From NCBI RefSeq assembly GCF_002864685.1, contig NZ_NMQZ01000007.1, positions 1 to 64,000 on the forward strand: a DNA stretch of 64,000 nucleotides, given 5' to 3'. Shown one piece after another: positions 8,312 to 16,525 of the stretch. Made by a program: the position numbers and the translations under genes. This DNA comes from Alloalcanivorax mobilis (lineage in GTDB: Bacteria > Pseudomonadota > Gammaproteobacteria > Pseudomonadales > Alcanivoracaceae). The notes beneath the pieces were generated by a model, which ran no database searches, was not told the DNA's origin, and was given only the letters and a program-made list of their open reading frames with translations. Every line of letters starts with the position of its first letter. Position 1 is the first letter of the stretch.

Positions 8312-9523
8312 TCAACCCACCACGCCATCATCACGCAATACACGCACCTCGTCCGCGCTGAGCCCCAATTCGGCGAGCACCGCTTCGGTGTGGCTGCCGG
8401 CTTCGCCGCCGGGCCAGCGGGTGCCGCCGGGGGTGCCGGCCAAGCGCGGGGCAAGGGCGGGAATCTTCAGCGGCTTGCCGTTGATCTCGACTTGTTGAAA
8501 CAGGCCGCGGGCCTGGAAATGCGGGTCCGCGATCATGTCCGCGGCGCTGTAGATCGGGCCACAGGGCACCCGGTTGGCTTCCAGTTTCGCCAACACCTCC
8601 GCGCTGGGCAGGGTTTGGCACCAGCGATCGATCACTGTGTCCACTTCCTGTTCGTGCTCGACCCGACCGGCGTTGCTGGCCAGGCGTGGGTCGGTGGCGA
8701 GATCGGCGCGGCCGGCGGTTTCCATCAGCCGCTTGAAGATGGAATCGCCGTTGCCGCCGATGATCACGAACTTGCCGTCCGCGCAGCGGTAGGTGTTGGT
8801 GGGCACAATGCCGGTTACGGTGGAGCCGGAGGGCTCACGCACCAGGCCGGCGCCGTCGAACTCGGGAATCACCGCTTCGAGCAGATTGAAGACCGATTCG
8901 TACAGCGCCACGTCCACCACCTGGCCGCTGCCGCTTTGCTGGCGCGCGAACAGCGCCAGCAGGATACCCAGGGCGGCATGAAGGCCGGCCACCGTGTCGC
9001 CCAACGAAAGGTTCGGCCGCACCGGCCGCTCGCCGGGCACGCCGTTGACGTAGCGCAGGCCGCCGATGCCTTCGCACACCGAGGCGTAACCCGGCTTTTG
9101 CGCGTAAGGGCCGTCCTGGCCGTAGCCGGAGATGCGCGTGAACACCAGCCCGGGATTGCTGTTTTTGAAACGCTCCGGCCCCAATCCCCAATTCTCCAGG
9201 GTGCCGGGGCGAAAGTTTTCGATCACCACGTCGGCGCCGTCGATCAGTTTTGCCGCCAGCGCGCGCCCGCGTTGGTTTTTCAGATCCAGAGTGATCGAGC
9301 GCTTGTTGCGGCCAATGCTGCGCCACCAGAACGAGGTGCCACTTTGATCCAGCTTGCGCCAGCCGCGGATCGGGTCGCCACCGGGCGGTTCGATCTTGAT
9401 CACGTCGGCGCCAAAGTAGGCCAGCAGCGTACCGGCGAACGGGCCGGCGATCAGTTGCCCCAGCTCGATCACGCGCACGCCGGCCAGGGGCAGGGCGCGT
9501 TGGGCGTTGTCGTTGGCGCTCAT
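8312..9523 (-). CDS. CaiB/BaiF family (class III) CoA-transferase
   Basis: 403-residue CoA-transferase. The N-terminus LAGVRVIELGQLIAGPFAG, then GADVIKIEPPGGDP, is the family signature. The catalytic Asp is in LSLGDTVAGL, and NKRSITLDLK and ENFRPGTLE are also diagnostic. These enzymes move CoA between carboxylic acids through an acyl-aspartyl intermediate; candidates are formyl-, succinyl- or carnitine-type substrates, none of which can be chosen here. The start at 9523 is preferred because GAAGGAG lies correctly upstream; the ATG six codons earlier has no such site. It is monocistronic and divergent from trmH. Confidence 0.88.
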   Translation of the reverse strand: MSANDNAQRALPLAGVRVIELGQLIAGPFAGTLLAYFGADVIKIEPPGGDPIRGWRKLDQSGTSFWWRSIGRNKRSITLDLKNQRGRALAAKLIDGADVVIENFRPGTLENWGLGPERFKNSNPGLVFTRISGYGQDGPYAQKPGYASVCEGIGGLRYVNGVPGERPVRPNLSLGDTVAGLHAALGILLALFARQQSGSGQVVDVALYESVFNLLEAVIPEFDGAGLVREPSGSTVTGIVPTNTYRCADGKFVIIGGNGDSIFKRLMETAGRADLATDPRLASNAGRVEHEQEVDTVIDRWCQTLPSAEVLAKLEANRVPCGPIYSAADMIADPHFQARGLFQQVEINGKPLKIPALAPRLAGTPGGTRWPGGEAGSHTEAVLAELGLSADEVRVLRDDGVVG

Positions 9524-9664
9524 GGCGGCTCCTTCACTCAATGAAAACCGGCGCTCGAAGACGACGGCGGCGATAATTGTGCCATAACCATCGCGCCCCG
9601 GCCCTGGCCAGCCTGCTAGAATAAACGGTCTTCACCGCGCCCGCGTTTCCCAGGAGCCCGCCCG

Positions 9665-10474
9665 ATGACCCCGCAACGCTACCAGCGCCTGCGCGCCACT
9701 CTGGAGCGCCGCCAGCCGGATCTGGCGGTGATTCTGGAGGGCGTGCACAAGCCGCACAACATCGCCGCCATTCTGCGCACCTGCGACGCGGTGGGGGTGC
9801 TCGACGTGCACGCGGTGCTGCCCGACAACCGGGCCCGGCCCGCGGCGCGGCGCGCCATGGAGAACCCGGAGCCGGAAAGCCCGGTGGCCGAGAGCCCGAT
9901 AACCGAGAGTCCGATAGCCGATAGCCCGATAGCTGAGAGCCCAATAGAAAGCTCGATGGGCTCGCAGCGCTGGAGCAACCTGCATTACCACGACACCGGC
10001 CCGTGTGCGGTCAAGGCAACGCAAGCCCAGGGCATGCAGGTGCTGGCCGCGCACTTTGGCGATCAGGCGGTACCGTATCGGGAGATCGATTTCACCCGCC
10101 CCACCGCGCTGCTGTTGGGCACCGAGAAGTTCGGCGTCACCGAGGCCGCCGCGCGCGGCGTGGACCAGCACGTGATGATCCCGATGATGGGCATGGTGTC
10201 CTCGTTCAACGTCAGCGTGGCGGCCGCCATTATTCTTTCGGAAGCCTGCGAACAGCGGCGCCGGGCCGGGCTGTACCAGCGGCCGGCGTGGCCGGTGAAA
10301 GACTCCCGCCAGGTGCTGTTCCGCTGGGCCCACCCGCGCCTGGCACGCCACTGTGAACGGTTCGGCGTCGCCTATCCGGCGCTCAATGAGCACGGCGAGA
10401 TCGCCGACCCGGGGGCCTTCGATTTCGCGCTCAGCCAGGCGATTCTGCGCCATCAGGGGCGGCCGCATGAGTGA
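9665..10474 (+). CDS. trmH: tRNA (guanosine(18)-2'-O)-methyltransferase TrmH with repeat insertion
   Basis: 269-residue SPOUT methyltransferase that makes Gm18 in tRNA D-loops. RYQRLRATLERRQPDL, VHKPHNIAAILRTCDAVG, the PTALLLGTEKFGVT block and IPMMGMVSSFNVSVA match TrmH motifs, including the trefoil-knot AdoMet site. A stretch of about 27 residues at roughly 70-95 is not expected: it consists of five copies of a five-residue unit (V/I-A/T-E/D-S-P) inserted before the strand that usually follows MRTMASAA in E. coli TrmH. The reading frame is intact on both sides, so the protein is probably made, with a flexible loop. It overlaps the methyltransferase downstream by eight bases. Confidence 0.9.
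   Translation: MTPQRYQRLRATLERRQPDLAVILEGVHKPHNIAAILRTCDAVGVLDVHAVLPDNRARPAARRAMENPEPESPVAESPITESPIADSPIAESPIESSMGSQRWSNLHYHDTGPCAVKATQAQGMQVLAAHFGDQAVPYREIDFTRPTALLLGTEKFGVTEAAARGVDQHVMIPMMGMVSSFNVSVAAAIILSEACEQRRRAGLYQRPAWPVKDSRQVLFRWAHPRLARHCERFGVAYPALNEHGEIADPGAFDFALSQAILRHQGRPHE
9870..9944 (+). repeat. In-frame 15-base tandem repeat inside trmH
   Basis: Five imperfect 15-base units encoding E/D-S-P-(V/I)-(A/T). Each 15-mer is built of a 7-base and an 8-base version of a CCGATAG-like word, so the array keeps the reading frame while showing the heptamer periodicity of the intergenic arrays elsewhere in the window. Confidence 0.8.
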
Positions 10475-11132
10475 CCTCCAGCCGCCGGCGGCGTTGCAGG
10501 CGCGCCTTAACCGGCTGCTACCGAAGATCAGACTGCTGGCGACGCCGTTGCCCGCGGTGCCGGAGTTGCGCCTGTGGCTGCTGGATAAGCTGGTCGATGA
10601 GCGGCTCGACCAGGACGTCGCCAATGCGCTGATGGAGGCGCCGCCGTATTGGGCTCTGTGCTGGGCGTCCGGGCAGGTGCTGGCGGCCCGTTTGCTGGCC
10701 GAACCGTGGCGTGTGCGTGGCCGCCACGTGCTGGACGTGGGCCCCGGCTCCGGGGTGGTGGCGATTGCCGCCGCGCTGGCCGGCGCGGCGTCGGTAACCG
10801 CCTGCGATCTGGACGCGGATGCGCTGGCCGCCTGCGCCGCCAACGCGGCACTGAATGGCGTGGCGGTGAGGCTCAGCGATGATCTGGAAGCCTGTTTGCC
10901 AGGCTGCGACCTGATCACCGCCGCCGACATTCTCTATGATCGCGACAACCTGCCGTTGCTGGATCGCTTCCGAACAGCGGCGAAGCCGGTGCTGCTGGCG
11001 GACTCGCGCATCGCCGATTTGCGCCCCCCGGGGTACCGGCGGCTCGGTGAATGGCCGGCCACCACCTGGCCGGATCTGGGCGAGTCCGGCGAATTCAACC
11101 GGGTGCGGGTGTTCGAAACCACATTGGTTTGA
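10467..11132 (+). CDS. Class I methyltransferase, METTL20 (ETFB-lysine) type
   Basis: 221-residue SAM-dependent methyltransferase. YWALCWASGQVLAARLL followed by HVLDVGPGSGVVAIAAA (motif I) and CDLDADALAACAANAALNG resemble ETFB lysine methyltransferase/METTL20 proteins, and ADILYDRDNL is the post-II block of that group. Bacterial relatives methylate lysines of the electron-transfer flavoprotein beta subunit, damping electron flow from acyl-CoA dehydrogenases; that would suit a fatty-acid-using organism, but the target is inference. The ATG overlaps the end of trmH by eight bases, so translation is coupled. Confidence 0.75.
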   Translation: MSDLQPPAALQARLNRLLPKIRLLATPLPAVPELRLWLLDKLVDERLDQDVANALMEAPPYWALCWASGQVLAARLLAEPWRVRGRHVLDVGPGSGVVAIAAALAGAASVTACDLDADALAACAANAALNGVAVRLSDDLEACLPGCDLITAADILYDRDNLPLLDRFRTAAKPVLLADSRIADLRPPGYRRLGEWPATTWPDLGESGEFNRVRVFETTLV

Positions 11133-11204
11133 ATTTCGGAACCCTGCTCCGTGAACCCGGTCGAAGCAGCACCCCACGTTTTCGTGATACAGGAGGAACC
11201 GCCC

Positions 11205-12590
11205 TTGTATGCGCTTATAAAACAACCGGTTGTTGTCGTCTGGGCCTGCGTGCTGATGCTGATGATGGGCTCGGCCCAAGCGGCGCTGCCGTCGCAGACC
11301 GCCACTGGCGAACCGATGCCCTCGCTGGCGCCGATGTTGCAGAAAACTTCCCCCGCGGTGGTCAATATCGCCACCGAGACCACCGTTCGCGCCGCCCGCA
11401 ATCCGTTGCTTGAAGATCCCTTCTTCCGCCGTTTTTTCAATGTGCCCGACCAGCAACAGCAACCCACCCGCCGCGCCATGGCGGCGGGCTCCGGGGTGAT
11501 CGTCGATGCCGAGCATGGCTACGTGCTCACCAACGCCCATGTGATCGACAACGCGGACAGCATCAAAGTCACCCTGACCGATGGGCGCGAACTGTCCGCC
11601 GAGCTGGTTGGCGTGGACAAGGAAGTGGACATCGCCGTGCTCAAACTGGACAAGGCCGAGGACCTGACCGAGATCAAGATCGCCAGTTCGTCCGGTTTGC
11701 GAGTCGGCGATTACGTGGTCGCCATCGGCAACCCGTTCGGCCTTGGCCAGACCGTCACGTCGGGCATCGTGTCGGCGCTGGGACGCACCGGCCTGGGCAT
11801 CGAAGGCTACGAGAATTTTATTCAGACCGACGCCTCCATTAACCCCGGCAACTCCGGCGGCGCGCTGGTCAACCTGCGCGGTGAGCTGGTCGGCGTCAAC
11901 ACCGCGATCATTGCCCCCGCCGGCGGCAATGTGGGCATTGGCTTTGCCATCCCCACCGACATGGCCACCAATGTCATGCAGCAACTGATCGAGCACGGCG
12001 AGGTGCGCCGTGGCGTGCTTGGCGTGACCGTGCAGGATCTGACCCCGGAACTGGCGGATGCCTTCAATGTGAAAAAGCAGCGTGGTGTGGTGATCACCAA
12101 TGTTCTGCCCAAGAGCGCCGCTGAAGAAGCCGGCCTGAAGGCCGGCGATGTGGTGGTGGCGGTGGATGGCATGCCGGTCAACCGCGCCTCGGATCTGCGC
12201 AATAAAGTCGGCCTTTCGCCGGTGGGCGAAAAAGTGGAATTGTCGGTGCTGCGCGACAGCAAACGCCGCGATGTGACCGCGGTGATCAGTGAGTCCGGTT
12301 CCGACGTGGCCGGTGGCGCCGCCGTGTCCACCCATCTGGATGGCGCGCAACTGCGGGATCTGCGCCCCGGTGAGCTGAACCACGCCGACAAAGGCGTGCT
12401 GGTGGAAAACGTGACGCAGAATTCCGCTGCCTGGCGCGCCGGCCTGCGGCGCGGTGACGTGATCATCAACGTTAACCGGGAGCCGGTGGGCAACATGGAG
12501 GCGCTGCGCGCTGCTGTAAAGAACAAGGACGATGCCCTGCTGCTGCGCGTGAATCGCAACGGCGGCGTGTTCTTCGTGGTGGTGCGTTAG
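11205..12590 (+). CDS. Periplasmic Do-family serine protease (DegQ/MucD type)
   Basis: 461-residue HtrA-family protease/chaperone. A signal peptide ends near GSAQA-A. The catalytic triad is His112 (TNAHVIDN), Asp142 (EVDIAVLKLD) and Ser217 (GNSGGAL), followed by two PDZ domains (about residues 250-345 and 365-455) with carboxylate-binding loops VLGV and GVLV. The TTG start at 11205 is chosen because AGGAGG lies eight bases upstream and the signal peptide then begins properly; a longer GTG form from 11151 has no ribosome site. It degrades misfolded envelope proteins. Not linked here to rpoE-mucAB; it follows the trmH-methyltransferase pair on the same strand. Confidence 0.9.
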   Translation: MYALIKQPVVVVWACVLMLMMGSAQAALPSQTATGEPMPSLAPMLQKTSPAVVNIATETTVRAARNPLLEDPFFRRFFNVPDQQQQPTRRAMAAGSGVIVDAEHGYVLTNAHVIDNADSIKVTLTDGRELSAELVGVDKEVDIAVLKLDKAEDLTEIKIASSSGLRVGDYVVAIGNPFGLGQTVTSGIVSALGRTGLGIEGYENFIQTDASINPGNSGGALVNLRGELVGVNTAIIAPAGGNVGIGFAIPTDMATNVMQQLIEHGEVRRGVLGVTVQDLTPELADAFNVKKQRGVVITNVLPKSAAEEAGLKAGDVVVAVDGMPVNRASDLRNKVGLSPVGEKVELSVLRDSKRRDVTAVISESGSDVAGGAAVSTHLDGAQLRDLRPGELNHADKGVLVENVTQNSAAWRAGLRRGDVIINVNREPVGNMEALRAAVKNKDDALLLRVNRNGGVFFVVVR

Positions 12591-12609
12591 CCGGCTTGAG
12601 CGGGTGTCC

Positions 12610-12628
12610 GGCGGGCCGGCGGCCCGCC
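12610..12628. terminator. GC hairpin between convergent genes
   Basis: Perfect 8-bp stem GGCGGGCC / GGCCCGCC with loop GGC, in the 49-base gap between the protease stop and the 3' end of the beta-helix gene. No strong T-tract on either side. Confidence 0.45.
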
Positions 12629-12639
12629 AACGTCCACTT

Positions 12640-14265
12640 TCAGTTGAGCGGAAAGGCGGTCCAGCCGTCGCTCCAGTCTTCGGCGGCGCCTGGGCGGATC
12701 GCCCCCAGGTAGAGCGCCGCCTCGTCCCAGAACTCATCCTGCGGTGGCGTGACCGCGTCCTGTTTGAGAAACAGGGCGCGGTTGCCCGGTGCGAAATCCG
12801 GGGTGCTCTGGCTGGTAATGTCGCCGCCGAACAGGGGGTCGGCGCCGAACCGCGCGCCGGCATCGGTCTGGAAAAAGAGCGCTTCGTCCAGCCCGCCGTC
12901 ATCGTCGGCGTCGCCCTGTTCCGGTTCGAAATAGCTGACGCCACGCGCGCCAATATCATTGATCGCCAGCCCCTGGAAGGTTAACCGGCCATTGCGCAGG
13001 TTGGCGACCGTGGCCCGGTCGCGCAGGTCGATGGCCTCGCCGGAAAAACCCTGTATCAGCAGATTGTGGAAATGGCCGCCGGTGCCTTCGCGCAGTGTCA
13101 TGGCTCGGTGATGGCGGGCGTGGCTGCGTGGGCTGACCAGGGTGACGTTGTACATCACCGGTTCGGACATCGGTTCGGCGCCGTGCCGGTCGCCGTTGTT
13201 GTCCGCTTCGAAGGCGTTGTCGCCACTGTCGGCGTATTGCTGGGCGATCAGGAACTGCACCCGGCCTCGCCAGCCCCAGTCCCAATCCAGGGAATCGTCG
13301 CCGGCGCCGCTGATCAGAATATTGCGCAAGTCGGCGCTGCCGCCGAACAATTCGATGCCGTCATCCAGGGAGCGGTGCACCTGCACGTGGCGGACGATGG
13401 TGCCGCTGCCACAGGCGCCCAGGGTCAGGCCGTTGAGTTCGTTGTCGGCGTACACTTCAAAGCCGGCGAACTCAATGCGCGCGTATTCCAGCACACCGCA
13501 GCTTCCATTGGCGTCGTTGCCTCCGAAAGCCCCGTTCGGGTCGTTGTCCGCGACGCCCTCGATCTGGGCGTTTTCCACATTCACCGGCGCTGAACCCAGC
13601 AGCACCAGGCCGCCCCAGTCACCGGCGGCGCGCGTGCCCACCGGCTGGGCGCTGGTGAACACCACCGGCGCCTGGGCGGTGCCGGCGGCGTGCAGGCGGG
13701 CGCCCCGGGTAATCACAAGAGCGGAGCCGGGACGACCTTCAATGCGCGTGCCGGGCTCGATGGTCAGCGTGCCCGATGCCTGAACGTAGACGATGCCGTC
13801 CAAAACCCAGGTGCGATCCGCTCCCCAATGGTGCGCGCCGGTGAGTGGCCCGGTGACCAGTTGCCGGCCGGCCAGCAAACCATTCAACGGCGCGGAGAAG
13901 CGCACACCGATCACCGCCACCACCACCAGACCCGCCGCCAGTAGCCAGGGCCACCGCCGCCGGGCTGATGCGGGTGTGTCCGGTGTGGCGGTGGGACGGG
14001 CCGGATCGGCGGCTCCGGTGTCGCGACTTTTATGCAGCAAACGGCCGTGCTGATTGACCTGTTTTAATTGCTTGCCCAGCTCGCGAATATGAACGTGTTC
14101 GCTGGCCAGTGCCTGCTCGATGATCTCCGAGCGATACTCGGAGTCGTTGAGCAGCGTATTGAAATGAATAAACCGGAGTGTGCCGCCACCGGCCTGGTCG
14201 TAGTTCTGCTTGAGTTGCCAAAGCAGTTCCACCAATCGCGCACGTGGTGATGTCGCGCCGCTCAT
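12640..14265 (-). CDS. Membrane-anchored protein with right-handed beta-helix domain
   Basis: 541 residues, no named family recognised. Three parts are visible: an N-terminal cytoplasmic helical domain of about 100 residues (LVELLWQLKQNYDQ, IIEQALASEHVHIRELG), a single membrane segment at about 107-125 (WPWLLAAGLVVVAVIGV), and a large periplasmic domain with parallel beta-helix rungs. That domain opens with ASGTLTIEPGTRIEG, GSALVITRGARL and GDWGGLVLLG, and continues with LNGLTLGACGSGTIVRHVQV and acidic stretches such as DWDWGWRGRV. Such N-in, helix-out architecture recalls envelope sensors, but the cytoplasmic part has no kinase or HTH motif. Its ribosome binding site lies in an inverted repeat (14267-14322). 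It could bind polysaccharide or surface polymers; this is inference. Confidence 0.6.
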   Translation of the reverse strand: MSGATSPRARLVELLWQLKQNYDQAGGGTLRFIHFNTLLNDSEYRSEIIEQALASEHVHIRELGKQLKQVNQHGRLLHKSRDTGAADPARPTATPDTPASARRRWPWLLAAGLVVVAVIGVRFSAPLNGLLAGRQLVTGPLTGAHHWGADRTWVLDGIVYVQASGTLTIEPGTRIEGRPGSALVITRGARLHAAGTAQAPVVFTSAQPVGTRAAGDWGGLVLLGSAPVNVENAQIEGVADNDPNGAFGGNDANGSCGVLEYARIEFAGFEVYADNELNGLTLGACGSGTIVRHVQVHRSLDDGIELFGGSADLRNILISGAGDDSLDWDWGWRGRVQFLIAQQYADSGDNAFEADNNGDRHGAEPMSEPVMYNVTLVSPRSHARHHRAMTLREGTGGHFHNLLIQGFSGEAIDLRDRATVANLRNGRLTFQGLAINDIGARGVSYFEPEQGDADDDGGLDEALFFQTDAGARFGADPLFGGDITSQSTPDFAPGNRALFLKQDAVTPPQDEFWDEAALYLGAIRPGAAEDWSDGWTAFPLN

Positions 14266-14266
14266 G

Positions 14267-14322
14267 CCTGCCCCTCCCCAACTGCGCTCCCCTTTGCAGG
14301 GCGATAGTGTGGGAGGGGCAGG
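14267..14322 (-). promoter_or_regulatory. 12-bp inverted repeat that masks a ribosome binding site
   Basis: On the minus-strand mRNA a CCTGCCCCTCCC segment (14322-14311) is followed 32 bases later by its exact complement GGGAGGGGCAGG (14278-14267), which contains the ribosome binding site and ends one base before the beta-helix protein's ATG. Folding would hide the Shine-Dalgarno. The same repeat could act as terminator for the GMC gene upstream, but no T-tract follows. Confidence 0.5.
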
Positions 14323-14378
14323 TTACAGTGGCATGACGCCGCGATCCTGATGCGGGCCGGGTCCTGTTGGGCGTTGCG

Positions 14379-15977
14379 TTATGGCGCCAGGCCGAGGATC
14401 TTGTCCGCCGCTTTTTCCGCGATCATGACCGTGGGCGCGTTGGTGTTGCCGCCGATCAGCGTCGGCATGATCGAGGCGTCCACCACGCGCAGCCCTTCCA
14501 GGCCATGCACTTTCAGATCCGCGTCCACCACCGCCTGGTCATCGTTGCCCATCTTGCAGGTGCCCACCGGGTGGTAGATGTTGTCGCATTTTTCGCGCAA
14601 AAAGCCGCGAATCTGCTCGTCGCTTTGCACCTGTTCGCCGGGAAAGATCTCCGTGCCGCGCCAGGGCGCCAGGGCTTCCTGGGCCATGATGCCGCGCATT
14701 GCCTTGACGCCACGCACCATGCCTTCCATGTCGTCCGGATGCTCCAGGAAACGGGGGTCGATCAAAGCCGGCGAGCGCGGATTGGCGTCGCGCAGGGTGA
14801 TGCTGCCCCGGCTTTTCGGCCGCAGAATGCAGACATGCCCGGAATAACCGTGACCAATGCTGAAGGTCCAGTTGAGCCCGTGGTTGTCGAGTTTGGCGGC
14901 GGTCAGATGCAGCTGCAGATCCGGGATCGGCTCCTCCGGCCGGGATTTAATAAAGCCACCGGCCTCCGCCACGTTGGAGGTGAGCTGGCCGTTGCGGCGG
15001 TAGAAGAAATCCCACACGCCTTTCAGCCCGTTGGTGGGCAATTCCCACGGCGACAGGGTCAGGGTGTCTTTCTTCAGGTTGCGGTGCACCACCAGCACGT
15101 CCGGATGATCCTGAAGGTTTTCCCCCACGCCGGGCAATTCGTGGACCTGATCGATGCCGTGCCCGGCCAGCTCGGCGCCGGCGCCGACCCCGGACAGCTT
15201 GAGCAACTGCGGCGAGTTGATGCTGCCGCCACACAGCAGTACTTCACCGGCTTCCAGGGTTTGTCGCTCGCCCTTGTGTTCCACTTCCACGCCGGTGGCC
15301 CGCTTGCCTTGGAAGCGTATCCGGTGCGCCAGGGTGTCGGTCATGATGGTCAGATTGGGGCGTTCCAGAGCCGGGTGCAGATAGGCGCGTGCCACGCCGC
15401 AGCGCTCGCCGTCTTTCTGGTTCACCTTGTACAGGCCGACCCCCTCCTGCACATCGTTATTGAAATCGTCGGTGCCCGGATAGCCGGCCTGCACCCCGGC
15501 GCGCACGAAGCCCTCGCTGACCGGATGACGGAACCGGAGCTCCGCCACGTTGAGGCGGCCGTGGGTGCCATGAAAGGCGTTTTCGCCGGGCTCGTAGTGC
15601 TCCGAGCGCTTGAAGATCGGCAACACGTCCTGGTAGCCCCAGCCGTCGTTGCCCAGCTCCGCCCAGTGGTCGTAATCCCAAGGGTGGCCGCGCGTGTAAC
15701 ACATGGCGTTCACCGCCGAGGAGCCGCCCAGGGTCTTGCCCCGTGGGATATAGATCTGGCGATTGTTGAGCGCCTTCTGCGGTACCGTGTAGTAACGCCA
15801 GTTGCGCGAGTTCGAACGCATCAGAAGAATGATGCCGGCGGGCACGCGGATGAACAGACTGTTGTCCGGTGGCCCGGCTTCGATCAGACAAACCCGGGTA
15901 TTGGGGTTTTCCGTCAGCCGGTTGGCCAGCACGCAGCCGGCGGAGCCGGCGCCGACGATCACATAATCAAACTGCAT
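14379..15977 (-). CDS. GMC family FAD-dependent alcohol/choline dehydrogenase
   Basis: 532-residue flavoprotein. The dinucleotide-binding motif GAGSAGCVLANRLTE and EAG open the protein; GKTLGGSSAVNAMCYTRG and the GGSINSPQLLKLSGVG segment are the two GMC signatures; the catalytic His lies in IYHPVGTCKMG and the partner Asn in GNTNAPTVMIAEKAAD. The family includes choline dehydrogenase BetA and AlkJ, the membrane-associated long-chain alcohol dehydrogenase of alkane degraders. Given the lipid-rich gene neighbourhood an AlkJ-like role is plausible, but choline oxidation cannot be excluded. No betB or betI neighbour is present. Confidence 0.88.
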   Translation of the reverse strand: MQFDYVIVGAGSAGCVLANRLTENPNTRVCLIEAGPPDNSLFIRVPAGIILLMRSNSRNWRYYTVPQKALNNRQIYIPRGKTLGGSSAVNAMCYTRGHPWDYDHWAELGNDGWGYQDVLPIFKRSEHYEPGENAFHGTHGRLNVAELRFRHPVSEGFVRAGVQAGYPGTDDFNNDVQEGVGLYKVNQKDGERCGVARAYLHPALERPNLTIMTDTLAHRIRFQGKRATGVEVEHKGERQTLEAGEVLLCGGSINSPQLLKLSGVGAGAELAGHGIDQVHELPGVGENLQDHPDVLVVHRNLKKDTLTLSPWELPTNGLKGVWDFFYRRNGQLTSNVAEAGGFIKSRPEEPIPDLQLHLTAAKLDNHGLNWTFSIGHGYSGHVCILRPKSRGSITLRDANPRSPALIDPRFLEHPDDMEGMVRGVKAMRGIMAQEALAPWRGTEIFPGEQVQSDEQIRGFLREKCDNIYHPVGTCKMGNDDQAVVDADLKVHGLEGLRVVDASIMPTLIGGNTNAPTVMIAEKAADKILGLAP

Positions 15978-16041
15978 GGCGCACGCCTTTGTCAGATTTA
16001 TTCGAGAGATCCGGGCTCACGGGGCAAAGAGGGCAATAGCC

Positions 16042-16224
16042 GTGCAATGCTCACTCCGTGGCCTTGGCCGGGCCCAGTATATAATCCGTATCACCGCGCT
16101 GTTATTGACCCTGGGGGCCGCCGCGCCGGCTCTCGGCGACACCTCATCGTGGCCGGCGCGCGAGGAACAAAGCAAGGCGGGCGATGAATTTACCGCCCGC
16201 GTGTACGTGATTCGCGAATCCTGA
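16042..16224 (+). CDS. Possible small secreted protein
   Basis: A 60-residue frame beginning at GTG with AGAGGG upstream. It has a positively charged start, a hydrophobic run (ITALLLTLGAAAPALG) and a polar tail (DTSSWPAREEQSKAGDEF), which reads like a signal peptide followed by a short mature peptide. No family recognised. It is divergent from the GMC gene, so promoter elements for that gene may overlap it (a TATACT -10-like word lies on the minus strand at 16076-16081). It may be a chance frame. Confidence 0.3.
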   Translation: MQCSLRGLGRAQYIIRITALLLTLGAAAPALGDTSSWPAREEQSKAGDEFTARVYVIRES

Positions 16225-16324
16225 CCGGCGTGTTGGCCGAAGCTTGCTACCGGTTGCCGGCCTTCGGTGCCACGGCCGACCGATAAAAGGCCAATGGTTG
16301 CGAAGCGAAGCCCGCGCTGTATAT

Positions 16325-16343
16325 GATTTGAGCAGCTCAAATC
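16325..16343. promoter_or_regulatory. Perfect palindrome upstream of HNH gene
   Basis: GATTTGAG - CAG - CTCAAATC, an A/T-richer perfect inverted repeat within an otherwise GC-rich 300-base gap between the small secreted frame and the HNH endonuclease. It resembles a regulator binding site more than a terminator, as no T-tract follows. No other feature was seen in this gap. Confidence 0.45.
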
Positions 16344-16525
16344 CGGAGGGCGCCGCGCCTTCCGCCTGTTTTGTGATTAGCCGATCGCGGTCGTTTAATC
16401 ACAGATCAGGGCCCGCGCCGCGCGCACACCTCCGCCGCGCCTTATGTCGCCCATCGCGGAATCGTCACGCACAGGTCATGTCCCCGTCACGGCGGGGTTG
16501 GAGATTGGAAACCGCGAGGTTGCCG

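Noticed and set aside
16064-16085. TATAAT with TTGGCC as a plus-strand promoter for the small frame or HNH gene
   Set aside because: Spacing between the boxes is only 10 bases, and the TATAAT is inside the proposed small gene; not acceptable as a sigma-70 promoter.
14367-16187. Plus-strand 606-residue frame opposite the GMC oxidoreductase
   Set aside because: Shadow of the minus-strand gene: no ribosome site and no recognisable motif, while the minus strand has complete GMC signatures.
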